A stretch of 64,000 nt of DNA from BOG-931 sp963761525 (GCA_963761525.1 CAVXHG010000008.1:310001-374000), one strand, 5' to 3'. Counted from the first letter of the stretch, positions 35,814 through 44,209 are shown. Numbers and translations are program-made. Notes: a model not told the origin generated them from the letters alone.

Positions 35814-36480
35814 TTAAGCGGCATGGCAGACGAACACCGCTTGCTGAAACAGTGACGGCGACGGCGGATAGGCCGCTTCGACGCGCCAGCCTTCGCGGGT
35901 CACGAGCGTTTTCATCGTGTCCGTCGCATAATAAGAGAGCGTCCGCGGGGTGTTTTCGTCCTTCTCGATGTAGCCATCAACGGCATCGTCGATGAAGGCC
36001 GTAAAATAAAGCCGCTCGATCGAGCAGCGGCGCAACATCGAAAAAACCATCCGGGCTTCGTCTGGCGCCTGGTGGGTAATGACCGAGAACATGCAAGCGG
36101 CATCGAAACGGTCGGGTACGAGCTCGGACAGCGCATCGGCATCGAAAAGGCTCCCTTTCGGGTTGTACAGCGGATGCCTCATATCGAAGTGATGAAAACG
36201 AAGACGCGGATCGGCGATGTTTTGTTGTAGCCATTCAGTAGAACTCGCGGTTCATCTCGACGCCGACATAGAGGCCGATCTCGATTTCGAGGTTAATGAT
36301 CGTCTGCGCAAACCGGACACCGCATCCAAGATCAAGCAAATGCTTGCCAGCGAGAGCCGGCCAGCCAAGCCGCTCGCACATGCTCTTGAGCATGATGCGC
36401 CCGGTCACCTCCGGTGAAAACCTGGATACGTTGGCAGCATTGAAGTTGAAGGGTGGGTTGATCGGGTACGGCGTCGGCAT
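35814..36480 (-). pseudogene. Class I SAM-dependent methyltransferase, frame broken once
   Basis: From ATG 36480 (MPTPYPINPPFNF) the protein reaches the SAM-binding motif HLLDLGCGVRFAQTI and then stops at EFY. In another frame it continues WLQQNIADPRLRFHHFDMRHPLYNPKG through FDAACMFSVITHQAPDEARMVFSMLRRC to FVCHAA. One extra T within 36235-36240 explains the TGA. Corrected length is about 221 residues. The pattern (LDLGCG, acidic FDM, FSVITH) is that of a small-molecule methyltransferase; the substrate is unknown. It lies divergent to the lysozyme relic. Confidence 0.75.
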
Positions 36481-36497
36481 TAATGCCCCCTCCGGGG

Positions 36498-36755
36498 AAC
36501 TATCGACCGCAGGCTGCAGTGGCCGAGTGGAAGGGTGAGAAACCGCTCGGTACGGTGACGATTGGCTACGGCCATACCGGTGCTGCGGACGCAATCAAGG
36601 CCAACATAATACTGGCGAATGGCGCAACCGTATTCGGATCAGCCAAAATAGAGCCGTGAATGCGGATCACGCAAGCAGACGCGGAAACCGCGCTGCTCGC
36701 CGATATGGCGCCGCGCAACGCTCACGTCGCCAAGTATCTCAAGGTAGCGGTGACA
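36498..36755 (+). pseudogene. Relic of a GH24 phage-type lysozyme
   Basis: One frame reads AVAEWKGEKPLGTVTIGYGHTG, the family's strand with the conserved TIGYGHTG, then an in-frame TGA at 36657-36659, then MRITQADAETALLADMAPRNAHV, the following helix of the same fold. The N-terminal catalytic Glu region is replaced or shortened, and the C-terminal half of the enzyme is absent where the minus-strand small secreted protein gene starts to read through. It is a fragment left from a phage or phage-like lysis gene. Confidence 0.65.
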
Positions 36756-37034
36756 CTAGTGGATTATCCACGGCTTATCGATGCAGACGAAGCTGACGTA
36801 GTCGCCATAGACGCGATGCACGCTCGTCACATGGGACAGCCGGCGCCAGCGCGCACACCAGTCCGCCGCCATCTGCTTATAAGTCTGCTCGACGGCCGGC
36901 GAGTACGGAAAGATGCCGCCGGTATCGTTGCCGGTGATCCCCGGCCCGGGCCCCGTGAAGGTGCCGCCGATGGCAAAAACCGCGGTGCTGCTCGCCAAAA
37001 TAACACCTAGCGCAATCAACAGCTTCCGACTCAT
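36756..37034 (-). CDS. Small secreted conserved protein
   Basis: The protein is 92 residues from ATG 37034 (MSRKLLIALGVILASSTAVFA signal peptide). The mature part has GGTFTGPGPGITGNDTGGIFPYSP and a C-terminal CARWRRLSHVTSVHRVYGDYVSFVC segment with two Cys that could form a disulfide. I have seen similar small periplasmic proteins in Bradyrhizobium relatives, always of unknown function. It overlaps no other gene; the lysozyme relic is on the opposite strand next to its 3' end. Confidence 0.6.
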   Translation of the reverse strand: MSRKLLIALGVILASSTAVFAIGGTFTGPGPGITGNDTGGIFPYSPAVEQTYKQMAADWCARWRRLSHVTSVHRVYGDYVSFVCIDKPWIIH

Positions 37035-37065
37035 AACCCCTGCCTCCAGCCGCCAGACCATCTTG

Positions 37066-37114
37066 GAGCATGATCTTTTCGGAAAACCGGTATCCACTTT
37101 TCCGGATCATGCTC
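37066..37114. repeat. 49-bp palindromic dispersed repeat, copy B (inverted)
   Basis: This is the exact reverse complement of the element at 30262-30310, all 49 bases matching. It lies just upstream of a small secreted protein gene. A degenerate relative is suggested near 40160-40193 (ATGATCCCGAACAGATAAGATCATG). Confidence 0.85.
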
Positions 37115-37195
37115 GAGAACTGCCGAAAGCTTAAAGCCTCACGGCAACGATGGGAAGCGGTGCGCGGGATAAGCGCGGCCAAGACATAGATGTGG

Positions 37196-37675
37196 CTATG
37201 ACATCGAATAGGCGGTCGCCACCATGCCGACCGGCCGTTTATCGTGTGCGCCAAGCAGCATGACGCGGCCGAAACTGGTATTGCGGCCGATACGCACGAC
37301 GCGGGCATCGGCGACGACATCGTAGCTGACCGGCCGCAGGAAATGCGTCGTCTGATCGATGGTGTTCATCGGCCGGTAGCCGTTCCATGCAGCCGAGCAG
37401 GCGATCACCATGGACGTATCGGCCAGCGCCATCAGCGCCTGACTGCATATCGTTTTGCCGTCGCTGCATATCTTCTTGTTGAACGGCATTCGCACGACGG
37501 CACCTGGTTGCCAGTCCGGCGGCGCGCCGGTCGGCCGCGCGGCCTCAACGCACTCCACCAAGAGAGCCAAATCCTGCACCCAAGCCGGCAGAACCTCGAT
37601 CATCAGACGGCCAGCCGCCTGCAAGCCGAACGACGGCTCTGGTGTCAAAAGCCTGTGAACTTCACCCATCGCCAA
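37196..37675 (-). CDS. PaaI-family hotdog-fold thioesterase
   Basis: The 159-residue protein fits the PaaI/acyl-CoA thioesterase hotdog family: CSDGKTICSQALMALADTSMVIAC (the central helix region) and TIDQTTHFLRPVSYDVVADARVVRIGRNTSFGRVMLLG (the beta-sheet core). Such enzymes hydrolyse acyl- or aryl-CoA esters. A signal peptide is absent. It stands alone between the 49-bp repeat and a 380-bp region lacking a firm gene. Confidence 0.8.
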   Translation of the reverse strand: MAMGEVHRLLTPEPSFGLQAAGRLMIEVLPAWVQDLALLVECVEAARPTGAPPDWQPGAVVRMPFNKKICSDGKTICSQALMALADTSMVIACSAAWNGYRPMNTIDQTTHFLRPVSYDVVADARVVRIGRNTSFGRVMLLGAHDKRPVGMVATAYSMS

Positions 37676-37851
37676 TCTCCCCCAGAGCCGACCTGCTGTC
37701 TTTGATGGTTCATCACGAACCCCTCAACGCCATCGCCGGCAGCAGCCGGCGAACGCTTTACAGACGGCCCGATGCCACGCCTCGAGGAAGCGGCAGAGGG
37801 TGAAAGTTACAGGGGAGAAAAACGCGGAGCCGGGTCGCGGCTCGTTACGCC

Positions 37852-38040
37852 TTACACCCCGGTCACATCTCGAATCAGATACGCGATCTGACAACTGGTA
37901 TCATAGAGCCGCAGATTTTGCCGCGCGTGCTTTTGTGACAAGAAGATGAGAAACCGATTGCGGTGCGCAAGAATCTGTGGACGCGGGATGCCGGCTAAAA
38001 CCGTTGCGGCTTTGCCACGTCGGTCGCGACAGTTGCCTGG
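37852..38040 (-). other. Protein-like reading frame with no start codon (possible gene remnant)
   Basis: The frame between stops at 38041-38043 and 37852-37854 encodes GIPRPQILAHRNRF, then FLSQKHARQNLRLYDTSC and QIAYLIRDVTGV. That looks like the C-terminal helices of a real protein rather than random sequence. No ATG, GTG or TTG precedes the plausible part. It may be a remnant, or another gene affected by the local frame errors. The rest of 37676-38115 shows nothing supportable. Confidence 0.3.
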
Positions 38041-38115
38041 CTACGGTTTGCGCCCTTGACCCGCAGCCACCGTCGCGGCACGGTTATTAAGGGCTTCGAG
38101 TGGTGGGAGAAGGCC

Positions 38116-38580
38116 ATGTCTGGCCGGTTTTCGGGTCGTTTTGCGTTGGCGGCACTGACTTTGGCGCTTAGCCTGACGGCGGTTTCACAGCCGCGCGCGG
38201 CCAATTTGTTTGAGAAAAACTTCTGGCTGTCCGGGCCGCGCTATGACCGCGACGTGCCGGCCTGCGACTATTCCCAGGCGCTGAACCGCATCATCACCAA
38301 CTTCCACACCAAGGAATACCGCTTCTGGAACTCGGAGCTCCGTATCGTCGGCATCGAAAATATCCATGAGACTGCCGACATGCCGTGGGCGGCGCAGTCG
38401 ATCCCGCGCCGGTTTTGCAGCGGCACCGCCGTTATCAGCGACGGCACCAAGCATCTGATCGCCTATTCGATCGCCGAAGATACCGGCATGATCGGCATGG
38501 GTTGGGGCGTAAATTTCTGTGTCGCCGATCTTGATCGCAACTGGGCCTACCGGCCCGAATGCCGCGCCGCCAGACCGTGA
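38116..38580 (+). CDS. Conserved secreted protein of unknown function
   Basis: The protein is 154 residues from ATG 38116 (an ATG at 38056 is also in frame). It starts with a signal peptide (FALAALTLALSLTAVSQPRAA) and has a mature domain with four Cys: VPACDYSQAL, RRFCSGTAV, VNFCVADLD and RPECRAA. The spacing suggests two disulfides. YRFWNSELRIVGIENIHETA looks like a conserved family core seen in Rhizobiales; I know no function. Periplasmic location is expected. Confidence 0.7.
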   Translation: MSGRFSGRFALAALTLALSLTAVSQPRAANLFEKNFWLSGPRYDRDVPACDYSQALNRIITNFHTKEYRFWNSELRIVGIENIHETADMPWAAQSIPRRFCSGTAVISDGTKHLIAYSIAEDTGMIGMGWGVNFCVADLDRNWAYRPECRAARP

Positions 38581-38630
38581 GGCCAAACCGTGGGGGCAAC
38601 GCGCGTTAGCGCACCCCATTCCAATGCGCG

Positions 38631-38846
38631 TCAGCGCACGCCATTCCAAGGATCGTGGGTCTTGTTCGGCACTGAGCTGAGAGCTTGCGCGTAGGCTTTT
38701 TCGTCAGCCTTCGGCTTGGAAGTATCGGTCTTGTCGGCGCTTTCCTGTTTGCCCTTGTGCCCGCCCGCCGCCTGGGCGGTCGCGCCCGACATCACGAGCG
38801 CAAGAAGCAGACTTGCGCCAAATACGCCCCTACTTATCGCTTTCAT
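38631..38846 (-). CDS. Small secreted lysine-rich protein
   Basis: The protein is 71 residues from ATG 38846 (a start at 38876 is possible). A signal peptide (GVFGASLLLALVMSGATAQAA) is followed by a charged, Lys/Asp-rich stretch (GHKGKQESADKTDTSKPKADEKAY) and a conserved-looking end ALSSVPNKTHDPWNGVR. It has no Cys. Function is unknown; the DPWxxVR tail is a feature I have seen in small Bradyrhizobium-type exported proteins. Confidence 0.6.
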   Translation of the reverse strand: MKAISRGVFGASLLLALVMSGATAQAAGGHKGKQESADKTDTSKPKADEKAYAQALSSVPNKTHDPWNGVR

Positions 38847-38987
38847 GGTCTGACCCCGTGCAAATCCCGAATGCACTGAGCAAAGCCAAAAAATCCGGCA
38901 ATCTTCCGCCCGAAAGCAAAGTTCTTTGGGGCATCAATGCGCAGTTTGCCACGCGGTTTATAAAGTGTTGCTGAGTCTGAACGCCGG

Positions 38988-39206
38988 TTACGGGCGTAAG
39001 GCCTGCAATACGCGGTCGCGCAGCCGGCCCGGATCGCTGACGCCGCGTTGCGCGTATTCGATCACGGCTTTTGCCACTTTGTCTGCGCCGGGATCATCGC
39101 GCTCACTGACGCCGAGCGTGCGGCAAACTTCGGCATAGGCGCTGGTCATCACCGAGATTGCTTCGGGCTCAAAAGCCCGACTCCTGTAGAGGTGATAAAC
39201 TGTCAT
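38988..39206 (-). CDS. Small conserved hypothetical protein
   Basis: The 72-residue protein MTVYHLYRSRAFEPEAISVMTS... looks helical, with AYAEVCRTLGVSERDDPGADKVAKAVIEYAQRGVSD and a C-terminal LRDRVLQALRP. The alternating charged/hydrophobic pattern suggests a real protein with a helix bundle. It has no signal peptide. Similar small proteins occur in Rhizobiales; no function is known. Confidence 0.6.
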   Translation of the reverse strand: MTVYHLYRSRAFEPEAISVMTSAYAEVCRTLGVSERDDPGADKVAKAVIEYAQRGVSDPGRLRDRVLQALRP

Positions 39207-39411
39207 GTGCGGTGCCTCTCACCTTGTCGCGTTAGCGACGCGACGATCTCATCGGGCAGGGACGATCTCGGGTAGGGGTTAGTCCGTCAAACTCAAAGCC
39301 TCAAATAGGTACGCAGACGGTTACCGGCGATACGACATTTCCCCTCAATCTGTTCGCCCTACGTTCGAGATGCTATTGTTCCATTGTGCTGTGACAATGG
39401 CGGAGCCAAAT

Positions 39412-40083
39412 ATGAGTCGAATTGTGACAAGAGCGGCCGTGGCCGCCTTATTTCTTCTCGCGGCTTTGCTGCCCACATTCGCGCAGGACCACGGCACGCC
39501 CGGTCAATTCGACTTCTATGTCTTGTCGCTGTCGTGGTCGCCGTCGTTTTGCGCCGAGACCGCGGAGCGACACGGCGGTCAGGCATCGGGAATGCAGTGC
39601 GGTCCGCGTCCGTACTCGTTCGTCGTACACGGGCTGTGGCCGCAATATGAAAAAGGCTTTCCGGAATATTGCGAGCAGCCGTCGCCGCGGCTCTATCGCG
39701 GCATCGTCTCGTCGATGCTCGACCTGATGCCGGCGCCGCATCTCATTTATAACGAATGGGACAAGCACGGCACCTGTTCCGGCCTGTCACCGAAGGCTTA
39801 CTTCGACGCCATCCGCAAAGCGCGCGCAGCGATAACGATCCCGCCTGATTACGTGTCGTTGCAACAGCCGCTCACCGTCGCCCCAGGCGCAGTGCAGGAT
39901 GCTTTCATCAAGGCGAATTCCGGTCTGACGGCAAACAGCATAGCCATCGACTGCGACAGAAAGCGGCTGACCGAAATCCGTATCTGTTTGTCAAAGGATC
40001 TTAAATTTCACGACTGTCCCGAAGTTACCAAGCGCGCCTGCCGGCGCGACCAGGTCGTCATGCCGCCGGTGCGAGGCGGGTAG
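39412..40083 (+). CDS. Secreted ribonuclease T2 family protein
   Basis: The protein is 223 residues from ATG 39412, chosen for its signal peptide (RAAVAALFLLAALLPTFAQ); ATG 39397 is also possible. It has both RNase T2 active-site segments: CAS I FVVHGLWPQYE and CAS II YNEWDKHGTCSG with catalytic His residues and the supporting Glu and Lys. Conserved Cys pairs flank both. The enzyme cleaves RNA to 2',3'-cyclic products in the periplasm or outside. It stands alone. Confidence 0.92.
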   Translation: MSRIVTRAAVAALFLLAALLPTFAQDHGTPGQFDFYVLSLSWSPSFCAETAERHGGQASGMQCGPRPYSFVVHGLWPQYEKGFPEYCEQPSPRLYRGIVSSMLDLMPAPHLIYNEWDKHGTCSGLSPKAYFDAIRKARAAITIPPDYVSLQQPLTVAPGAVQDAFIKANSGLTANSIAIDCDRKRLTEIRICLSKDLKFHDCPEVTKRACRRDQVVMPPVRGG

Positions 40084-40200
40084 GGCGCTGATCTAAAACC
40101 TCGGGCTTGATCCGTGGATGGCTCCGGTCTCGGATGAGGTCATGCACCAGTTAAATGCTGCATGATCCCGAACAGATAAGATCATGCAGCCGATAAATTC

Positions 40201-41049
40201 GTGAACTATCAGCACGCCTTTCACGCCGGCAATTTTGCCGATGTGCACAAGCACGTCGTCCTTGCGCGCATCCTTGTTCATCTGCGTATCAAGCCGGCCG
40301 CTTTCCGGGTCATCGACACCCATGCCGGTGTGGGCCGTTATGACCTGCGTTCGTCTGAGGCGACACGTGGTGGCGAGTGGCAAAATGGCATCAAACGCCT
40401 CTGGGATGGGTCTCCTGGCCCGGCTTTGAAAGATTTTTTGTTGCCTTATCTGGAGGCGGTTTCGGCGCTCAATCCCGGCAGGCGCTTGCGCACGTATCCA
40501 GGTTCCCCCGCCATCGTGCAAAGCTTGCTCCGGAGGCAGGATCGGTTGATTGCCTGCGAGCTTGAGCCGCGCGCGGCCAACGCCCTCAAGCACACATTGC
40601 ACGGCGACCATCGCGCCAAGGCGCTTTCGATCGATGGCTGGACCGCGCTCGGCGCTTATGTGCCGCCGAAGGAGCGCCGCGGCCTCGTTCTGGTCGATCC
40701 GCCGTTCGAGCAAACAGACGATTTTACCCGCTTGTCCAACGAATTAGCGGCAACGCACCGCAAATGGCCGACCGGGATTTTTCTGCTTTGGTACCCGATC
40801 AAAGACCGCGATGCGCCCGATGCTTTGGCCCGCCGGTTGCGCAAGCTTGCGGTGCCTGCCGTTCTGCGTTCCGAACTGATGCTCGGTCCGTCGACTTCGG
40901 ACGGAGGCCTCATCGGATCGGGCCTGATCCTGGTCAATCCGCCGTACAAACTCGATGCCGAACTGCGCGCACACCTTCCCGAACTCGCTCGGATTTTCAG
41001 CTCCCGGGCAGCCAGCCAGCTCGACTGGTTGGCGCGAGAACAGGCTTGA
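40201..41049 (+). CDS. rlmJ: 23S rRNA (adenine2030-N6)-methyltransferase
   Basis: The 282-residue protein begins with GTG and MNYQHAFHAGNFADVHKH, the RlmJ signature, followed by the SAM-binding VIDTHAGVGRYDL and the catalytic LVDPPFEQ (DPPF motif of N6-adenine methyltransferases). Length is normal. It methylates A2030 of 23S rRNA. A degenerate relative of the 49-bp repeat lies just upstream. Confidence 0.92.
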   Translation: MNYQHAFHAGNFADVHKHVVLARILVHLRIKPAAFRVIDTHAGVGRYDLRSSEATRGGEWQNGIKRLWDGSPGPALKDFLLPYLEAVSALNPGRRLRTYPGSPAIVQSLLRRQDRLIACELEPRAANALKHTLHGDHRAKALSIDGWTALGAYVPPKERRGLVLVDPPFEQTDDFTRLSNELAATHRKWPTGIFLLWYPIKDRDAPDALARRLRKLAVPAVLRSELMLGPSTSDGGLIGSGLILVNPPYKLDAELRAHLPELARIFSSRAASQLDWLAREQA

Positions 41050-41248
41050 GAAGGCTCGCGACCACTTTTCGATCAACAAAAATTGGTCTAGCTTTCGTTT
41101 GCTGGCTTAGACGTTCCGCCTCCTGTGGGGGGCCGGCGGAGTGGTTGGGGCCGTCAGCGGCTTAAGCTCTTTGCTTGTGTGGATGTCCAGCTAGCTGTCG
41201 TGCCGAGGGGGCGCGATGGCGGAGCAACCACGGGGAAGGAGTTGCCCG

Positions 41249-41464
41249 ATGGCAATGGGTGGGACTGTCAAGTTCTTCAATGGCGAACGCGGCTACGGAT
41301 TCATCAAGCCCGATGACGGTGGCCGCGATGTGTTCGTGCACATCACCGCTGTTGAGCGTGCGGGGCTGAAATCGTTGACCGAGGGTCAACATATCAGCTT
41401 CGATGTCGAACCTGACAAAAAGGGCAAAGGTCCAAAAGCGGTCAATCTCGTTATTACCGCCTAG
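41249..41464 (+). CDS. Cold-shock domain protein
   Basis: The protein is 71 residues from ATG 41249. A start at 41216 would add 11 residues, but AAGGAG at 41235-41240 favours 41249. It has the RNP motifs of CspA-type proteins: GGTVKFFNGERGYGFIKPDDGG and DVFVHITAVERAG. It binds single-stranded nucleic acid and acts as an RNA chaperone. About 200 bp of untranslated sequence precede it, as is usual for csp genes with regulatory leaders. Confidence 0.92.
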   Translation: MAMGGTVKFFNGERGYGFIKPDDGGRDVFVHITAVERAGLKSLTEGQHISFDVEPDKKGKGPKAVNLVITA

Positions 41465-41508
41465 GACTGGCGTAACGGCGCCGTGTGGGAGCGCGGCGTC
41501 TGACTAAA

Positions 41509-41543
41509 AGCAAACCGTGCGGCACTCGGCCGAGCGGTTTGCT
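41509..41543 (+). terminator. Stem-loop downstream of the cold-shock gene
   Basis: Arms AGCAAACCG and CGGTTTGCT pair perfectly over 9 bp with a 17-base loop that itself contains CGGC/GCCG-type pairing. The T-tract after it is weak (ATTCTCTATT). Confidence 0.5.
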
Positions 41544-41603
41544 ATTCTCTATTGCGTTGCAGATGCGACGCAACCTCCCTGAAATTCCAATGATGGTGCC
41601 TCA

Positions 41604-42209
41604 ATGATGATACTCCGTTCGTCCCCGGCTTCGCCGTTTGGACGCAAAGTACGGATCGCGATTGCTTTGCTTGGTTTCGACAAGGATGTGAAAGTCGAGC
41701 CGGCCGATACCGGCGACGTTAGCGACAGCGTGCGGCTGCAAAATCCGCTCGGCAAGATTCCGGTGCTGCTGGTCGAGGACGGTAACGCTTATTACGACTC
41801 CGGCGTCATCCTCGAATATCTCGATCATCGTGCTGGCGGCTACAAGATCGTGCCGCGCGACGCTGTGGCACGGCTCGGCGCGCTTCGCTTGCAGGCGCTG
41901 TGCGATGGCTTGCTCGATGCGTCGATCCTGACGGTTTACGAGGCGCGCTGGCGCAAGTCGGAAACCCATGAACCGAAATGGCTTGAACATCAGGCCGGCA
42001 AGGTGTCGCGGGCGCTGGCGACGCTTGAAGCATCGCCGCCGCCTGTCACCGGCATGGCCCATATCGGGCACATCACGCTGGCCTGCGCGCTCGGCTATCG
42101 CGACTTTCGTTTCAACGGTAGCTGGCGCGCTGCGCATCCGAAACTCGTCGCCTGGCTCGACGATTTTGCGGCGCGCGTGCCGGCCTTTGCCGCGACCAAG
42201 CCGGATTGA
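41604..42209 (+). CDS. Glutathione S-transferase family protein
   Basis: The 201-residue protein has a GST N-terminal thioredoxin fold with SSPASPFGRKVRIAIALLG, NPLGKIPVLLVEDG (cis-Pro) and YYDSGVILEYLDH, and an all-helical C-terminal domain with HIGHITLACALGYRDFRF. The Ser at SPASPF could be the catalytic residue, as in many bacterial GSTs. Length is normal. The substrate is unknown, and it has no obvious operon partner. Confidence 0.9.
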   Translation: MMILRSSPASPFGRKVRIAIALLGFDKDVKVEPADTGDVSDSVRLQNPLGKIPVLLVEDGNAYYDSGVILEYLDHRAGGYKIVPRDAVARLGALRLQALCDGLLDASILTVYEARWRKSETHEPKWLEHQAGKVSRALATLEASPPPVTGMAHIGHITLACALGYRDFRFNGSWRAAHPKLVAWLDDFAARVPAFAATKPD

Positions 42210-42235
42210 TTAGGGCATGTACTTATAAATCTGCA

Positions 42236-42430
42236 TTAACAATCCCGGACGTGCGGCAGCACTTTATCCGCAAACACTTTAAGTGAGCGCATAATTTCCT
42301 CCTGCGGCAACGATCCGAAGTCGCCGATCTGATCCGCGAACTCGACCTGTTCGATGATGCCGCGGTAATGCGTTTGCGCGTCTCGCAGCGTCGGCAGATA
42401 AGTCGGCAAGTAGAACAATCCAAATTTCAT
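42236..42430 (-). pseudogene. Relic of a luciferase-like (LLM) monooxygenase with its centre deleted
   Basis: The frame begins MKFGLFYLPTYLPTLRDAQ and HYRGIIEQVEFADQIG, a typical LLM start. It then jumps directly to FGSLPQEEIMRSLKVFADKVLPHV, the typical C-terminal end. About 280 residues of the flavin-binding barrel are missing while the reading frame is kept. ATG at 42430 follows a GGAGAG site. The 64-residue product cannot bind FMN as an LLM enzyme does. Confidence 0.7.
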
Positions 42431-42604
42431 CGGCAATCTCTCCCTCGACGTTGGAAGTATGGTCGATCAAGCTGGTCAGCGCTACGCGCCAAGATATCCA
42501 GTCCTGTCGACCAGACCCTCATTGCAGCAGAAGCCGCAACGACCTAACTTTCGCATCGCTTATAGCGGCTTGAATAGGTGTTATCAGCGTGGAGGATAAG
42601 ACCC

Positions 42605-43222
42605 ATGGCAGACGTTCTGTTGGCGAAGCGCAAAGAAATGGCATTAGAGAGCAACGTCAAATACTTTGGCGTGCACCATTTAGCGTTGAATACCGACGAC
42701 ATGAAAACGACTGTCGACTTTTATGTCGGCGTTCTTGAAATGCGGCTCGTCCACGCGATGAAGGTTCCGGCCGGACTCGGCACCGGCCCCGCCAATCGAG
42801 GCAATCCCCCGTTCGAGGAAATCCGCCACTATTTCTTTGATATGGGACGCGATGGGCTGCTGGCATTTTTTGAAATGCCGAAAGGCGCGAAGCAAAAGGG
42901 CGACCGCGACGCCTTAGGCGCGATGCAACATGTGTCCTTCGCGGTGTCCCCGGCTGGTCAGGCCCGGATTTGTGCCCGGCTCAATGAGCACAAGATCGCG
43001 TATGACGGCCCGCTTGAAATTCTTCCAGGGATTTTTTCGATCTACGTGTTCGATCCGAACGATATTCGTCTTGAATTCAGCTGCCAGCCAAACACCGGAG
43101 AGGACGAACCGCTGATTGTGTCTCAAGTGACGCAAACCAAGGTGGAAGCGATGCATGAGCTACAATCATTGAACCCAGATGAAGCTTGGCTCACGCACGT
43201 GACGGCCGGTCTGCGGGAATAA
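42605..43222 (+). CDS. VOC family (glyoxalase/dioxygenase-like) protein
   Basis: The protein is 205 residues from ATG 42605. It has a VOC domain: YFGVHHLALNTDDMKTTVDFYVGVLEMRLV, GAMQHVSFAVSPAG, and IFSIYVFDPNDIRLEFSC, with possible ligands His in VHHLA, His in QHVSF and Glu in RLEFS. The single large domain of this length resembles fosfomycin-resistance or dioxygenase-like VOC proteins. The LLM relic upstream is divergent and may once have been a partner. Confidence 0.82.
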   Translation: MADVLLAKRKEMALESNVKYFGVHHLALNTDDMKTTVDFYVGVLEMRLVHAMKVPAGLGTGPANRGNPPFEEIRHYFFDMGRDGLLAFFEMPKGAKQKGDRDALGAMQHVSFAVSPAGQARICARLNEHKIAYDGPLEILPGIFSIYVFDPNDIRLEFSCQPNTGEDEPLIVSQVTQTKVEAMHELQSLNPDEAWLTHVTAGLRE

Positions 43223-43238
43223 CTATTCCAAACAAACA

Positions 43239-43268
43239 AAAACCCCGGAGCTTGCGCTCCGGGGTTTT
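43239..43268. terminator. Bidirectional rho-independent terminator
   Basis: Arms CCCCGGAGC and GCTCCGGGG close a four-base loop, with A-rich sequence on the left and TTTT on the right. It ends the VOC gene on the plus strand and the porin-like gene on the minus strand. Confidence 0.85.
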
Positions 43269-43304
43269 CCATTTCGCAGATTGTGCCGCAGATCGCGGTA
43301 GCGA

Positions 43305-43961
43305 TTAGAAGTGGTAGTTCACGCCAGCGCGGACGAGGTTCGTCGTGAACGACACGTTCTCGGTTGTCGGCAGCGCCGCAAGAGCGCAATTGAACTTGCC
43401 GAGATCGACGTAGAGATATTCGGCCTTGGCGGTCCAGTTCTGGGCGAGGGCGAATTCGAGGCCGCCACCGATGGTCCAGCCGGCGCGATCGTCGTTCGCC
43501 GGAGAAGCCAGGCGTGGTAGCCTTGATGTCACCGAACGCGCCACCACCGGTGATGAACGGCATGAAGCGGTCAGCCGCATAACCGAGGCGGCCACGCACC
43601 GTCGACAGCCAATCGTCGCTGGTCTTACAGCCAAAGGCGCAGCCGTTATTGGTGGTGCCGCTGATGTCGGCCCAGTCGATGTCGCCTTCGACGCCGAACA
43701 CGGCTTGGCCAACCTGATAGTTGTAACCCAGAGTGCCACCGACGACGCCGCCGGAGATGTCAAAGCCACCCGTCGTATCCCAAGCCGAACGGCCGAAACC
43801 GCCGCCGCCGTTGATACCGAGGTAGAAGCCGGTCCAGCTATAGACCAGCGGGGCACCGGAGCTTTGTAGTACTGCTGCGGCGCAGGCCGCGCCAAATCGG
43901 CTGCCGCGGCAGATCCAGTCAAAGCCGCGAGGCTCGCCAACACAAAAAACATACGCTTCAT
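43305..43961 (-). pseudogene. Outer-membrane beta-barrel (porin-like) protein, frame broken twice
   Basis: From ATG 43961 a signal peptide (FFVLASLAALTGSAAAAD) and linker APQQYYKAPVP are in one frame. The barrel centre (LVYSWTGFYLGINGGGGFG through RFMPFITGGGAFGDIK) is in a second, and the end (ANDDRAGWTIGGGLEFALAQNWTAKAEYLYVDLG to VRAGVNYHF) returns to the first. One missing base near 43847-43855 and one extra near 43497-43503 explain both. The corrected protein is about 218 residues and ends in aromatic Phe, as outer-membrane barrels do. It is paralogous to the next gene. Confidence 0.82.
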
Positions 43962-44041
43962 AGTCCCGACCTCCATGTAACAGGTGGCGGGATAGTATTC
44001 GCGGCGCGTCCTGCGTCTAGTGCAGTAAAGACACAGTGGGT

Positions 44042-44057
44042 TTGTCTATATGGACAA
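44042..44057. promoter_or_regulatory. Inverted repeat upstream of the porin-like gene
   Basis: TTGTC and GACAA flank six bases within an A/T-rich promoter region about 85 bp before the 43961 start. It may be an operator, but the arms are short. Confidence 0.3.
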
Positions 44058-44174
44058 TATTGTGGCGAGAAGAGAACGTGTAGAGCCACGATTAAAGCAA
44101 ACTTTGTCTTAACATCGGCGCGATTGTGGTAAAAAAAGTATTAAACGGAACTTAGTATCGACCGTATAATATTG

Positions 44175-44209
44175 AACAGGCGCGCGATGTATTTTATCGC
44201 GCGCCTGTT
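44175..44209 (-). terminator. Stem-loop terminating the second barrel gene
   Basis: A perfect 14-bp inverted repeat (AACAGGCGCGCGAT and ATCGCGCGCCTGTT) lies 29 bp downstream of the 44238-44864 stop on the minus strand. The T-tract is weak on that side, but stem stability is high. Confidence 0.65.

Noticed and set aside
35747..35853. Short plus-strand frame between rsmE and the methyltransferase gene
   Set aside because: It has no start codon or ribosome-binding site and overlaps the methyltransferase 3' end.
36498..36755. A prophage
   Set aside because: Only one lysozyme fragment is present; no integrase, terminase, capsid or attachment repeats were seen nearby.
40160..40193. A third copy of the 49-bp palindrome
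   Set aside because: Only the outer ATGATC/GATCAT arms are shared and the centre is missing, so it is listed only as a degenerate relative.
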